A stretch of DNA of 64,000 nucleotides from CAIYZT01 sp947461435 (GTDB lineage: Bacteria > Pseudomonadota > Alphaproteobacteria > Rhodobacterales > Rhodobacteraceae). The stretch is taken from the NCBI GenBank assembly GCA_965284435.1, contig OZ260083.1, positions 3,348,001-3,412,000 on the forward strand, read 5' to 3'. The position numbers and the translations under genes were made by a program. Under the pieces are notes generated by a model. The model saw only the letters and a program-made list of their open reading frames with translations. It searched no databases and had not been told where the DNA came from. Below are positions 25,083 through 34,033 of the stretch, in pieces (the first letter of the stretch is position 1; every line of letters begins with the position of its first letter).

Positions 25083-27611
25083 TTGGTCGATCTTGACGAA
25101 CTTTGGCGCAGCTATGCGCGGCGCCTTGACCTGCTGGCGACGCGCCCCGATTTTCGGTTCGACCCAACTTTCGTTCCGATGGCCCTGCGCACCGAAGCTG
25201 GGCCAGATCGCCCCATTCCCACCAATCTTTTTCAAGACTTTGTTGGAAAAAAACTGCATTTGCCACAATTGTTGCTTCAGATAATGACACCGTCCGCGCT
25301 TAAAACCGCGGTGGAAAAAGATCATTCCGGCGCGGCTGAACTGGCGTTTGAACTTCTGGTTTTGGGTCAGGGTATTGACGCTGAATTGTCTGATTTCTCA
25401 GCCGACCATTATTCGAAACGGTATACAGAGATAGCCGCCGCGGGCATCGTCCCCCTGGTCCATTATTTCAACCACGGTATGGCCGAGGGCCGCGAAACCC
25501 TGCGCAAACTTCGCAAGAATTTTACCGCTGGAAACCGGACATGGGACCCAAGCAGAGCAACCCTTCTGGTGGCCCTCGGCTCGCTGGAGACATCAGACAC
25601 CTCGGCCGTCGGGCTTCAGTTGGTCAAGGATGCGTCCAAAACCCATAATGTCATCGTTGTCGCCTTGGCGGATGGCCCGCTTACGGGCGCTTTTTGCGAC
25701 GGCTCATGCTGCGTGTTTGTGTCCGATCAGCCGATGATCGAGGCAGAATTTGCGATCGGCCATTGGCTTCGGCATGCGGAATTTGGCATTTTGGTGTCTG
25801 TGGGAACAACGCCTTTCATAGGGCTGTTTATCGAAAATGAGATCCCGTTTTGCGCCGTTGTAGATGAGTATGCGCCGTATTGCCTGCCCGCCAGTAAAGC
25901 CCAGCTTTTGGCGACCTATGCTGACTTTCTTGTTTATGGGTCACACTCTGTGCGCGAGTCGTGGCGCGGCGTTCACCAAGACGCGGGGCTGGTGACGGAA
26001 ACAGACAGTCTTCTGCTTCCACCGGTCCTGATGCCGCCGCCTGCTGCAGAAGGTGCAGACCAGTTGGCCGCACGGCGCCGGTTGTCTGATATTCTTGGAT
26101 TCGATGTTGCAGATCGCCGCATTGTGTTTTCTGCCGGCGCGGCTTCTTGGCGTAAGGGGAGCGATCTGTTCGTCATGACCGCACAGATGGCCCATGATCT
26201 GGATCCAGAAGCGCTGTTCATCGTGATCGGACGAGGCCCGAGCCCCGAAGATGCCAGCAGCGGCATTTGGATTGATCATCATCTTCAGGCGGCTGGCGCG
26301 AACCAGTTGGACGGCTATTTGTTTACCCTGTCTGATGGGCCGCATTTTGCCGATCTGTGCATGGCCGCCGACGTCATGATGGTGGCCTCACGGATCGATC
26401 CCCTGCCATCGGTGGTTCTGGATGCGATCCAGACCGATTGCGACGTGCTGATTTTCGACGGAGTGTCCGGTTTTGACGACTCGGCTTACGACAGCATGGC
26501 CCGGCTCCATTCAGTTGCGTTTGGGCGGTTAGACCTTGCGGCACGCCTTATCGCGGGCTTGCCATTGAAATCTGAACGCCCGGCAGAACCCTCGGCCGTC
26601 ACCCGAGCCAACCCAACACCGCCGCGTGTTTTCGATACCGTCATGGCGACCTACAAAGACCGCGTTGCCAAACGGGGTCACTACTTTCTTGGCGGGGGTC
26701 AATTTGATCTGCCCGTTGTCTTCTCGATGGCCCCGAAGGACGCAAACAACCGGATCAAGGAACGACAACAGGCGTGGAACCTTGGGCGCAAATCGGTCTG
26801 GAAATCCCCTCACGAAGCCCGCCGTACCTTGATGGCCTCTCCGTTCGAGGTCCACCAAGGCTCAACCGTTTGCGATTACCGGCAAGAGAGCATTGACAAC
26901 GCGCCAGAGTTTTCGCTGCACCTTCATGCCTTTTATACAGACGAGTTGTCTTATGATCTGAATCGGTTCGTGGCCTTTCAGCGCGCGAAACGCATCGTGG
27001 TTACAACGGACACACCCGCAAAGGCCAATTTGATCCATGCCATCGGCAAATCATCAAACCTATCCCTCGACGTTTTGATTGTCCCAAATCAAGGTCGCGA
27101 TATCCTGCCGTTCCTCAAGCTTTTCTACAGTGGATCCGGTCTTGACGATGGCGTCTGGGGCCATGTGCATCAGAAGAAATGTATCGGCTCGTCCTTGGAC
27201 GGTGACAAATGGCGCACCTTCATGCAGCGCCTTGTCTTGGGGGACGAAGAATTCTTATCCCCCGCCCTGAAGACGATGGCGGATACAAACGTGGGCCTTT
27301 CTGCGCCCTTTGACCCCTATATCAATGGTTGGTACGGATCGCGCCGCCTATTGCCCATGGTCGCGCCGCGCATCGGCGTTGCGCTGCCGCCGCATCCGAT
27401 CCTCTTCACTGTCGGGAACATGTTTTGGACGCGGCCCCAAGTGGTGAAGAAAATGATCAGTTATTTTGGAGAGGCCTTCCCCTACCCACATGAACCGATT
27501 TCAAACGACGGTACTGTCTTTCATCTGATCGAGCGGCTTTGGCCCACCGCGGCCGCCGATTGCGGCCTTCGGTCGGTCTTTGTCTGCAAACCAGACGAGC
27601 CTCGGCGCTGA
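25083..27611 (+). CDS. Glycosyltransferase fused to rhamnan-synthesis protein F domain
   Basis: This is an 842-residue protein. Residues about 105-140 (YSKRYTEIAAAGIVPLVHYF ... GMAEGRE) match the short module that often precedes glycosyltransferases in this order. Residues about 320-500 form a GT-B half (FSAGAASWRKGSDLFVMTAQ, then VASRIDPLPSVVLDAIQ). Residues about 610-842 match RgpF (PF05045): SLHLHAFYTDEL, VPNQGRDILPFL, HVHQKK, and the end with PHEPISNDGTVFHLIERLWP. RgpF proteins add rhamnose or other sugars to a polysaccharide backbone. The start is a TTG at 25083 with AAGGACAGG in front; no better start is near. It is probably the last gene of the island. Confidence 0.87.
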   Translation: MVDLDELWRSYARRLDLLATRPDFRFDPTFVPMALRTEAGPDRPIPTNLFQDFVGKKLHLPQLLLQIMTPSALKTAVEKDHSGAAELAFELLVLGQGIDAELSDFSADHYSKRYTEIAAAGIVPLVHYFNHGMAEGRETLRKLRKNFTAGNRTWDPSRATLLVALGSLETSDTSAVGLQLVKDASKTHNVIVVALADGPLTGAFCDGSCCVFVSDQPMIEAEFAIGHWLRHAEFGILVSVGTTPFIGLFIENEIPFCAVVDEYAPYCLPASKAQLLATYADFLVYGSHSVRESWRGVHQDAGLVTETDSLLLPPVLMPPPAAEGADQLAARRRLSDILGFDVADRRIVFSAGAASWRKGSDLFVMTAQMAHDLDPEALFIVIGRGPSPEDASSGIWIDHHLQAAGANQLDGYLFTLSDGPHFADLCMAADVMMVASRIDPLPSVVLDAIQTDCDVLIFDGVSGFDDSAYDSMARLHSVAFGRLDLAARLIAGLPLKSERPAEPSAVTRANPTPPRVFDTVMATYKDRVAKRGHYFLGGGQFDLPVVFSMAPKDANNRIKERQQAWNLGRKSVWKSPHEARRTLMASPFEVHQGSTVCDYRQESIDNAPEFSLHLHAFYTDELSYDLNRFVAFQRAKRIVVTTDTPAKANLIHAIGKSSNLSLDVLIVPNQGRDILPFLKLFYSGSGLDDGVWGHVHQKKCIGSSLDGDKWRTFMQRLVLGDEEFLSPALKTMADTNVGLSAPFDPYINGWYGSRRLLPMVAPRIGVALPPHPILFTVGNMFWTRPQVVKKMISYFGEAFPYPHEPISNDGTVFHLIERLWPTAAADCGLRSVFVCKPDEPRR

Positions 27612-27774
27612 TGTTTCTTGGGGAAAATCACAAAAAACTTGTACTTTTCATGCCAGCGCATCGCCGCTTACCCCATTTGGGGGCCTTTCGCCCGGGGTCT
27701 GGTATTCATATAAGGACTTTTGCTTTGCCCGAGTCGGGCCGGGCTTCTTGGGTACAGGACAGGATAAAATCGTG

Positions 27775-28812
27775 ATGTCTTTCTTATCGGGCATTTTCTC
27801 TTCGGACATGGCCATCGACCTTGGGACCGCGAATACCCTCGTCTATATCCGGGGCAAAGGGATCGTGTTGAACGAACCATCGGTCGTGGCATATCATACC
27901 AAAGACGGTAAAAAGGTTGTCCTTGCCGTCGGGGAAGATGCCAAGCTGATGCTTGGCCGCACGCCGGGCAGCATCGAAGCGATCCGTCCGATGCGCGATG
28001 GCGTGATTGCCGATTTCGAAGCGGCCGAAGAGATGATCAAGCATTTCATCCGCAAGGTGCATCCGCGCACAACCTTTTCAAAACCAAAGATCATCGTCTG
28101 CGTGCCGCACGGCGCGACGCCCGTCGAAAAGCGGGCAATTCGTCAGTCAGTCTTGTCTGCCGGTGCGCGCCGCGCCGGCCTGATTGCCGAACCGATCGCC
28201 GCCGCGATCGGCGCCGGCATGCCGATCACCGATCCCACCGGCAACATGGTGGTTGATATCGGCGGCGGCACAACAGAAGTGGCGGTCTTGTCGCTTGGGG
28301 ATATTGTCTATGCGCGGTCCGTGCGTGTGGGCGGCGACCGGATGGACGAAGCCATCATTTCTTATCTTCGGCGCCACCAAAACCTGTTGATCGGCGAATC
28401 CACGGCCGAGCGGATCAAGACCAGCATCGGAACCGCCCGGATGCCCGACGATGGTCGTGGCCTGTCCATGCAAATCCGGGGCCGCGATCTTTTGAACGGG
28501 GTGCCCAAGGAAACGGAAATCAATCAGGCGCAAGTGGCAGAGGCGTTGTCCGAACCTGTCCAACAGATCTGCGATGCCGTCATGCAAGCGCTAGAAACGA
28601 CACCGCCAGATCTGGCTGCCGATATTGTTGATCGGGGCGTGATGCTGACGGGGGGCGGTGCTTTGCTGGGCGATCTGGATCTGACGCTGCGCGAGCAGAC
28701 GGGCCTTTCGATTTCGGTTGCGAATGAATCTCTCAACTGTGTGGCGCTTGGCACGGGCAAAGCGCTAGAATATGAAAAGCAACTGCGCCACGTGATCGAC
28801 TACGAAAGCTGA
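27775..28812 (+). CDS. mreB: Rod-shape-determining actin homologue MreB
   Basis: This 345-residue actin-like ATPase polymerises under the inner membrane and guides the elongasome. The phosphate-1 motif DLGTANTLVYI starts at residue 15, phosphate-2 is VVDIGGGTTEVAV, the adenosine motif is GVMLTGGGALLGDL, and the N-terminal helix MSFLSGIFSSDM is the membrane-binding amphipathic segment. ATG 27775 is the natural start, although the frame is open back into the glycosyltransferase. It is the first gene of the mre-mrd operon. The 163-bp upstream gap should hold its promoter. Confidence 0.98.
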   Translation: MSFLSGIFSSDMAIDLGTANTLVYIRGKGIVLNEPSVVAYHTKDGKKVVLAVGEDAKLMLGRTPGSIEAIRPMRDGVIADFEAAEEMIKHFIRKVHPRTTFSKPKIIVCVPHGATPVEKRAIRQSVLSAGARRAGLIAEPIAAAIGAGMPITDPTGNMVVDIGGGTTEVAVLSLGDIVYARSVRVGGDRMDEAIISYLRRHQNLLIGESTAERIKTSIGTARMPDDGRGLSMQIRGRDLLNGVPKETEINQAQVAEALSEPVQQICDAVMQALETTPPDLAADIVDRGVMLTGGGALLGDLDLTLREQTGLSISVANESLNCVALGTGKALEYEKQLRHVIDYES

Positions 28813-28837
28813 TCGTTTGGGCTGATCAAGGCCGGGC

Positions 28838-29785
28838 ATGAGCAAGTCACGCGCGAACCAACCAGAAGAATTTTCGCGCCCGCTTCGCCGGGTGCTGGTT
28901 CTTTTTGTGATGCTGATTCTGGGCGCAGTCTTCTTTCTGTGGCGAATTGACAGCCCAAGGGTCGAACAGTTTCGGGCAACGTTGGTCGATAAAGTTGTGC
29001 CGTCCTTTGGCTGGGCAATGATCCCTGTGACCGGCGCCATGTCGATGATCGATGATTTTCAATCTTACGCCAGACTGTACCAACAAAACCAACAGCTCAG
29101 GGACGAATTACAACAGATGAAGGCCTGGAAAGAGGCCGCTTTGCAATTGGAACAAAAGAACGCCCGGTTGCTCGATCTGAACAAGGTCCGCCTCGACCCG
29201 CGATTGACGCATGTGACCGGCGTCGTTCTTGCAGACAGCGGCAGCCCCTTCCGGCAATCGGTCTTGTTGAATGTTGGCGCACGGGACGGGATCCGGGATG
29301 GTTGGGCCACCATGGACGGGATTGGTCTTGTCGGGCGCATCTCAGGCGTTGGTGAAAGGTCGTCTCGTGTCATCCTTTTGACAGACAGCAACAGCCGCGT
29401 TCCGGTGACAGTACAACCCTCGGGCCAGCGTGGAATCTTGTCAGGCGACAACGGCCAATTGCCGCCTTTGGACTTTCTGGAAGATGCCGACGCGATCCAG
29501 CCCGGCGACCGTGTTGTGACCTCTGGCGACGGCGAGGTATTTCCGGCCGGTTTGCTGGTCGGCCAAGTGGCCAAAGATGCAGACGGGCGTCTGCGGGTGA
29601 TCTTGGCGGCCGACTATCAGCGGCTGGAATTTCTGCGGGTTCTTCGCAGCCATGAAATTGCACCCATCACCGACGCGGGCGCGCTGATCGCGCCCGATCC
29701 ACTGCGCGAACTTCCCACGGGAATGCAGGGACCACTTTTGCCCGAAAACTTCAAACCTGCGTCGGGGGGGGGCAGCAATGGTTGA
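28838..29785 (+). CDS. mreC: Rod-shape-determining protein MreC
   Basis: This 315-residue bitopic inner-membrane protein has one N-terminal transmembrane helix (residues about 23-40, VLVLFVMLILGAVFFLW), a periplasmic coiled coil (residues about 75-110, rich in Gln, Glu and Leu) and a double beta-barrel domain with the DSNSRVPV and GDRVVTSG motifs. It links MreB to PBP2 and RodA in the elongasome. The end is Gly-rich. It overlaps mreD by 8 bp. Confidence 0.95.
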   Translation: MSKSRANQPEEFSRPLRRVLVLFVMLILGAVFFLWRIDSPRVEQFRATLVDKVVPSFGWAMIPVTGAMSMIDDFQSYARLYQQNQQLRDELQQMKAWKEAALQLEQKNARLLDLNKVRLDPRLTHVTGVVLADSGSPFRQSVLLNVGARDGIRDGWATMDGIGLVGRISGVGERSSRVILLTDSNSRVPVTVQPSGQRGILSGDNGQLPPLDFLEDADAIQPGDRVVTSGDGEVFPAGLLVGQVAKDADGRLRVILAADYQRLEFLRVLRSHEIAPITDAGALIAPDPLRELPTGMQGPLLPENFKPASGGGSNG

Positions 29786-30317
29786 ACGGTTTTTGGGCCC
29801 CGTTGCAGGCCACAGGGCGCTGTTTGTTGTCTTGGCCGTCGCTTTGTTCTTCGTGCGTCTTTTGCCACTCCACAGCAGCAACGGCGGGTGGCCCGGGCCT
29901 GATTTTCTGCTGTGCCTCGTTTGTTGTTGGACGCTGCGGCGGCCCGACTATCTGCCCTTTTGGTTGATCGCGGCGGTCATCTTTCTGGAAGACCTGCTGA
30001 TGATGCGCCCGCCCGGCCTTTGGGCAGTTCTGGTTGTTGGGGGGGCAGAGTTCTTGCGCGGCCGTATCGCCATAGCCCGCGAATTGAACTTTGGCGTCGA
30101 ATGGCTGCTGGTTTCGCTGGTCATGGCGGCCATTTTTTTGTTGAACAGGATCGTCTTCACATTGACGCTGTTGCCTCAAATTCCCTTTGAAACACTGGTG
30201 GTACACCTCATTGTGACCGTCTTGACCTATCCCCTTGTCGTTGGAACCTCGATACTCGCCTTCGGGCTACGTAAACCGGCCATGGGCGAAGTCGATTCAA
30301 CAGGACGGCGAATATGA
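29778..30317 (+). CDS. mreD: Rod-shape-determining protein MreD
   Basis: This 179-residue polytopic membrane protein has about five membrane helices and a short charged C-terminus, as expected for MreD. Sequence conservation in the family is low, so the call leans on hydrophobic pattern, length and position between mreC and mrdA. It overlaps mreC by 8 bp and mrdA by 4 bp (ATGA), which indicates translational coupling. Confidence 0.9.
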   Translation: MVERFLGPVAGHRALFVVLAVALFFVRLLPLHSSNGGWPGPDFLLCLVCCWTLRRPDYLPFWLIAAVIFLEDLLMMRPPGLWAVLVVGGAEFLRGRIAIARELNFGVEWLLVSLVMAAIFLLNRIVFTLTLLPQIPFETLVVHLIVTVLTYPLVVGTSILAFGLRKPAMGEVDSTGRRI

Positions 30318-32257
30318 GACGCACCCCCCGCGATACCGAGGCGACCTCGCGCAGCTTTACGCGCCGCGCCCTGCTGATGACGGGCGCGATGGGGGCAATG
30401 ATGTCGGCACTTGGTGTGCGCATGCACACCTTGGGCGTGCGCCAAGCCGGTGAATTCGAACTTTTGGCCGAAGAAAACCGCGTCAATATTCAATTGGTCC
30501 CGCCGGCACGCGGATTGATTTTTGATCGAAATGCCAAACCATTGGCCTCAAATGAACAAAATTACCGGGTGGTGATGACCAAAGAAGGCGCCGGCGATAC
30601 TGAACTGGTTCTCAATCGGCTTAGCCATGTCATTCCCTTGACCGCTGACGATCTGGAACGGGTGCGCAAGGATATCAAGCGCAACTCGTCCTTTGTTCCG
30701 ATCACCGTGGCGGATCGGCTGAGCTGGGAGGATTTCTCCAAGGTGGCGCTGAACGCCCCTGCCCTTCCCGGCGTGACACCAGAAGTGGGCCTGTCGCGCA
30801 GTTACCCACGCGATATCGATCTTGCTCATGTGATGGGATATGTTGGTCCTGTTTCGGAAAAAGACCTTGAAAGTCTGGAAAACCCCGATCCCCTTTTGCG
30901 AATTCCTGACTTTCAGATTGGAAAGATCGGGGTCGAAAAGTGGATGGAAGATACCCTGCGGGGGACGGCCGGCACCAAGCGGCTAGAGGTGAACTCGGTC
31001 GGGCGTGTCATGCGCGAATTGGAACGGATCGAAGGCGATCCCGGGGCGGATTTGACCCTGACAATTGACGCGGATGTGCAGAATTTCGTGCAGGCGCGCC
31101 TTGGCATTGAAAGTGCCGCCTGCGTTGTGATGGATGTGCGCAATGGCGATATCATCGCGGCCGTGTCGTCGCCGTCCTTTGATCCAAATCTGTTCGTGCG
31201 CGGGATTTCTTTTGGCGATTACAATGTATTGACAGAGAATGATCACCGCCCCTTGGCGAACAAGTCGGTTCAGGGCGCCTATCCACCGGGGTCAACCTTC
31301 AAGATCGTCACGGCCTTGGCCGGTCTGAAAGACGGCCAAATCACCCCCGAGTACAAGGCCCGCTGTATTGGATTTGTGGAAAGCAACGGAACGCGCTTTC
31401 ACTGCTGGAAAGCGGGCGGGCATGGCAGCGTCAGCCTGCCCAAGTCGCTCGCCGAAAGCTGTGACGTCTTTTACTATGAAATCGCCCAAAAAGTTGGCAT
31501 CGAGAAGATCGCCCTGATGGCCCGCGAACTTGGGCTGGGTGTTCGCCATGACTTGCCAATGTCGGCGATCACCGAAGGCAACATTCCAACCAAGGCTTGG
31601 AAACAAGAGCGTTATAAAAAAGACTGGGTGATCGGCGATACCATCAACGCCTCGATCGGTCAGGGCTATGTGCTCACCTCGCCGCTGCAGCTTGCGGTAA
31701 TGACGGCGCGTGTGGCATCCGGCACGCAGGTGATCCCAAGGCTGATCAAGGCCATTGATGGCAAGCCCGTCGATATCGCACCGGTCCTTCCCTTGGAGAT
31801 CGACCCCGAGCATTTGCGCGTGGTGCGCGAAGGTCTGGTTGACGTTGTCAATTCAGAGCATGGGACCGCCAAAGCCAGCAAGATTGTGGATGAGACATTG
31901 ACCTTTGCCGGCAAGACCGGGACCAGTCAGGTGCGTAACATTTCTGCGGCAGAGCGGGAAACCGGGGTCGTGACGAACGACAACCTGCCTTGGGAAAAGC
32001 GCGACCATGCGTTGTTTGTGGGATATGCGCCGGCCGAAAATCCGCGCTACGCCGTTGCGGTGGTTGTGGAACATGGCGGCGGCGGATCCGCGGTGGCAGC
32101 CCCCATTGCTCGAGACGCCATTTTGCGGGCGCTCTCCGATGGGGTCCCGCCCCTGACCGCCTATCCCGAAAGTCAGCGTGGCCGCATGGAAAGCCTGTTG
32201 AAGGCTCTGGTGTTGCGCCGGGCGGACGGGACCTTGCCTGAAGGGGACAAGGCATGA
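30314..32257 (+). CDS. mrdA: Penicillin-binding protein 2
   Basis: This 647-residue class B PBP (transpeptidase) cross-links lateral-wall peptidoglycan during elongation. It has one N-terminal membrane helix and a pedestal domain to about residue 240. The transpeptidase domain carries the active serine in PPGSTFK (about Ser327), the SxN-type motif in AESCDVFYYE, and KTGT at about 534. It is co-transcribed with mreD and rodA by 4-bp overlaps; RodA is its polymerase partner. The start is preceded by an mreD codon overlap rather than a free ribosome site. Confidence 0.96.
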   Translation: MRRTPRDTEATSRSFTRRALLMTGAMGAMMSALGVRMHTLGVRQAGEFELLAEENRVNIQLVPPARGLIFDRNAKPLASNEQNYRVVMTKEGAGDTELVLNRLSHVIPLTADDLERVRKDIKRNSSFVPITVADRLSWEDFSKVALNAPALPGVTPEVGLSRSYPRDIDLAHVMGYVGPVSEKDLESLENPDPLLRIPDFQIGKIGVEKWMEDTLRGTAGTKRLEVNSVGRVMRELERIEGDPGADLTLTIDADVQNFVQARLGIESAACVVMDVRNGDIIAAVSSPSFDPNLFVRGISFGDYNVLTENDHRPLANKSVQGAYPPGSTFKIVTALAGLKDGQITPEYKARCIGFVESNGTRFHCWKAGGHGSVSLPKSLAESCDVFYYEIAQKVGIEKIALMARELGLGVRHDLPMSAITEGNIPTKAWKQERYKKDWVIGDTINASIGQGYVLTSPLQLAVMTARVASGTQVIPRLIKAIDGKPVDIAPVLPLEIDPEHLRVVREGLVDVVNSEHGTAKASKIVDETLTFAGKTGTSQVRNISAAERETGVVTNDNLPWEKRDHALFVGYAPAENPRYAVAVVVEHGGGGSAVAAPIARDAILRALSDGVPPLTAYPESQRGRMESLLKALVLRRADGTLPEGDKA

Positions 32258-33393
32258 GCTTTCTGGAGTATCGCCTGAAATCGGTCCCGACGGGTGTTTC
32301 AAAAATATTCTACCTGAACTGGGCCCTGTTTCTTGTCGTCACGGCGGTCGCTGCGATTGGTTGGCTTATGCTTTATTCCATCGCAGGCGGCGACATCGAA
32401 ACCTGGGCAGAGCCGCAGATGAAACGCTATGCGGCCGGATTTGTGATCAGCCTTGCCGTGGCGCTGACGCCGATCTGGTTTTGGCGCAACATGTCTTTGC
32501 TAGGCTATGGGTTGACCTTTGTCCTGTTGTTGATCGTCGAGTTTTTTGGCACGGTCGGTATGGGCGCGCAGCGCTGGATCGATCTTGGCTTCATGCGCCT
32601 TCAACCTTCGGAATTGATGAAGGTTACCTTGGTCATGATGCTGGCCGCCTATTATGATTGGCTGGACGATAAACGCATCTCCCGCCCGCTTTGGGTTCTG
32701 GTGCCTGTACTTTTGATCATCGTTCCGACAGTTCTTGTCTTGATGCAGCCCAATCTTGGAACGTCAGTGATGTTGATCATCGCCGGGGCGGCCGTCATGT
32801 TCGCAGCCGGGGTCAGTTGGTGGTATTTTGGCGCCGTCGCCCTGATCGGCGGGGCCGCCGTCGCCTCGGTCTTTTTTACACGCGGCACACCTTGGCAGTT
32901 TCTGCATGATTACCAATACAAGCGGATAGATACCTTTCTGGATCCGTCGGCGGATCCTTTGGGTGCGGGGTACAACATCATCCAAGCCAAGATCGCCTTG
33001 GGATCGGGGGGATGGACGGGCAAAGGTTTCATGCAAGGCACCCAATCACGCCTGAATTTTTTGCCCGAAAAGCATACGGATTTCATTTTCACCACCTTGG
33101 GTGAAGAATTTGGCTTTGTCGGGGCTTTTGCGCTTTTGATCCTGTATACCTTGATCCTTGTGTTCCTGATCTGGGCGGCCATCCAGAACAAGGACCGGTT
33201 CAGCCAGTTGTTCATCATCGGCATCGCGGCAAACTTTTTCCTCTACATCGCCGTCAACCTGTCGATGGTCATGGGCATGGCCCCTGTGGTTGGCGTGCCC
33301 TTGCCGTTCTTGTCCTATGGTGGATCGGCAACTTTGGTGCTTTTGCTAGCCTTCGGCCTTGTCCAAAGCGCCATTGTCCACCGGCCACGATAG
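32254..33393 (+). CDS. rodA: Peptidoglycan glycosyltransferase RodA (SEDS)
   Basis: This 379-residue SEDS protein has about ten membrane helices. It polymerises lipid II into glycan strands, paired with PBP2. Characteristic SEDS features are the GAQRWIDLGFMRLQPSELMK segment and the large periplasmic loop after it that ends with FLPEKHTDFIFTTLGEEFGF. The C-terminal half has PVVGVPLPFLSYGGSAT. It overlaps mrdA by 4 bp and is followed after 2 bp by a DUF1345 gene. Confidence 0.96.
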   Translation: MSFLEYRLKSVPTGVSKIFYLNWALFLVVTAVAAIGWLMLYSIAGGDIETWAEPQMKRYAAGFVISLAVALTPIWFWRNMSLLGYGLTFVLLLIVEFFGTVGMGAQRWIDLGFMRLQPSELMKVTLVMMLAAYYDWLDDKRISRPLWVLVPVLLIIVPTVLVLMQPNLGTSVMLIIAGAAVMFAAGVSWWYFGAVALIGGAAVASVFFTRGTPWQFLHDYQYKRIDTFLDPSADPLGAGYNIIQAKIALGSGGWTGKGFMQGTQSRLNFLPEKHTDFIFTTLGEEFGFVGAFALLILYTLILVFLIWAAIQNKDRFSQLFIIGIAANFFLYIAVNLSMVMGMAPVVGVPLPFLSYGGSATLVLLLAFGLVQSAIVHRPR

Positions 33394-33395
33394 CC

Positions 33396-34019
33396 ATGAA
33401 ATCCCTGCGCAAGCACAGCCGGTTTCTGGCCTCTTTCGGGGCCGGGCTGATCTTGACCATGGCCCTATGGGAGGGGCAGGGTCTGTCTTTGGTGCACGGC
33501 GTTGTCATGGGGTTTGATGCCTTTGCCCTGACCTATCTGGCGCTGAGTATTGGCCACATCTCTGGCATGACCGCGCTGGATCTGCGCCGACATGTGGAAG
33601 ATCAGGACGAAGGGATGACCTTGATCTTTCTGCTGGGGGCTGCGGCCGTCAGCGTCAGTCTTTGGGCGATTGTGACGGTCCTGAATGGTCAGGTCGGCGG
33701 GCCATTCCTGACGGCAATGGCGCTTGTTGCGGTGCCATTGGGCTGGGCCATGGTTCAAGTGGTTGCGGCCTTCCACTATGCCAACTTGCACCACCGGGCG
33801 GATGCCAATGCTCCCTTGCAATTTCCCGGAACTGCAAAGCCGGGACCTTGGGACTTTCTGTATTTTGCCTTCACCATCGGCATGACGGCGCAGGTTTCGG
33901 ATGTCACGGTGGGAACAATGCGTCTGCGGCGCGCCGTTCTGCTTCATTCCATCTTGTCGTTTTTCTACAATACTGTGATCCTCGCTTTGGCTGTAAACGC
34001 CGGACTGAAGTTGATTTAA
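33396..34019 (+). CDS. DUF1345 membrane protein
   Basis: This is a 207-residue integral membrane protein with about five to six helices and the DUF1345 pattern: FHYANLHHR after the third helix, then DFLYFAFTIGMTAQVSDVTV. The function of the family is not known. It starts 2 bp after rodA and so lies within the mre-mrd operon, which hints at a role tied to the envelope, but position alone is weak evidence. It is followed by a 2-hydroxyacid dehydrogenase after 14 bp. Confidence 0.9.
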   Translation: MKSLRKHSRFLASFGAGLILTMALWEGQGLSLVHGVVMGFDAFALTYLALSIGHISGMTALDLRRHVEDQDEGMTLIFLLGAAAVSVSLWAIVTVLNGQVGGPFLTAMALVAVPLGWAMVQVVAAFHYANLHHRADANAPLQFPGTAKPGPWDFLYFAFTIGMTAQVSDVTVGTMRLRRAVLLHSILSFFYNTVILALAVNAGLKLI

Positions 34020-34033
34020 GGAAAGAACAAAGC

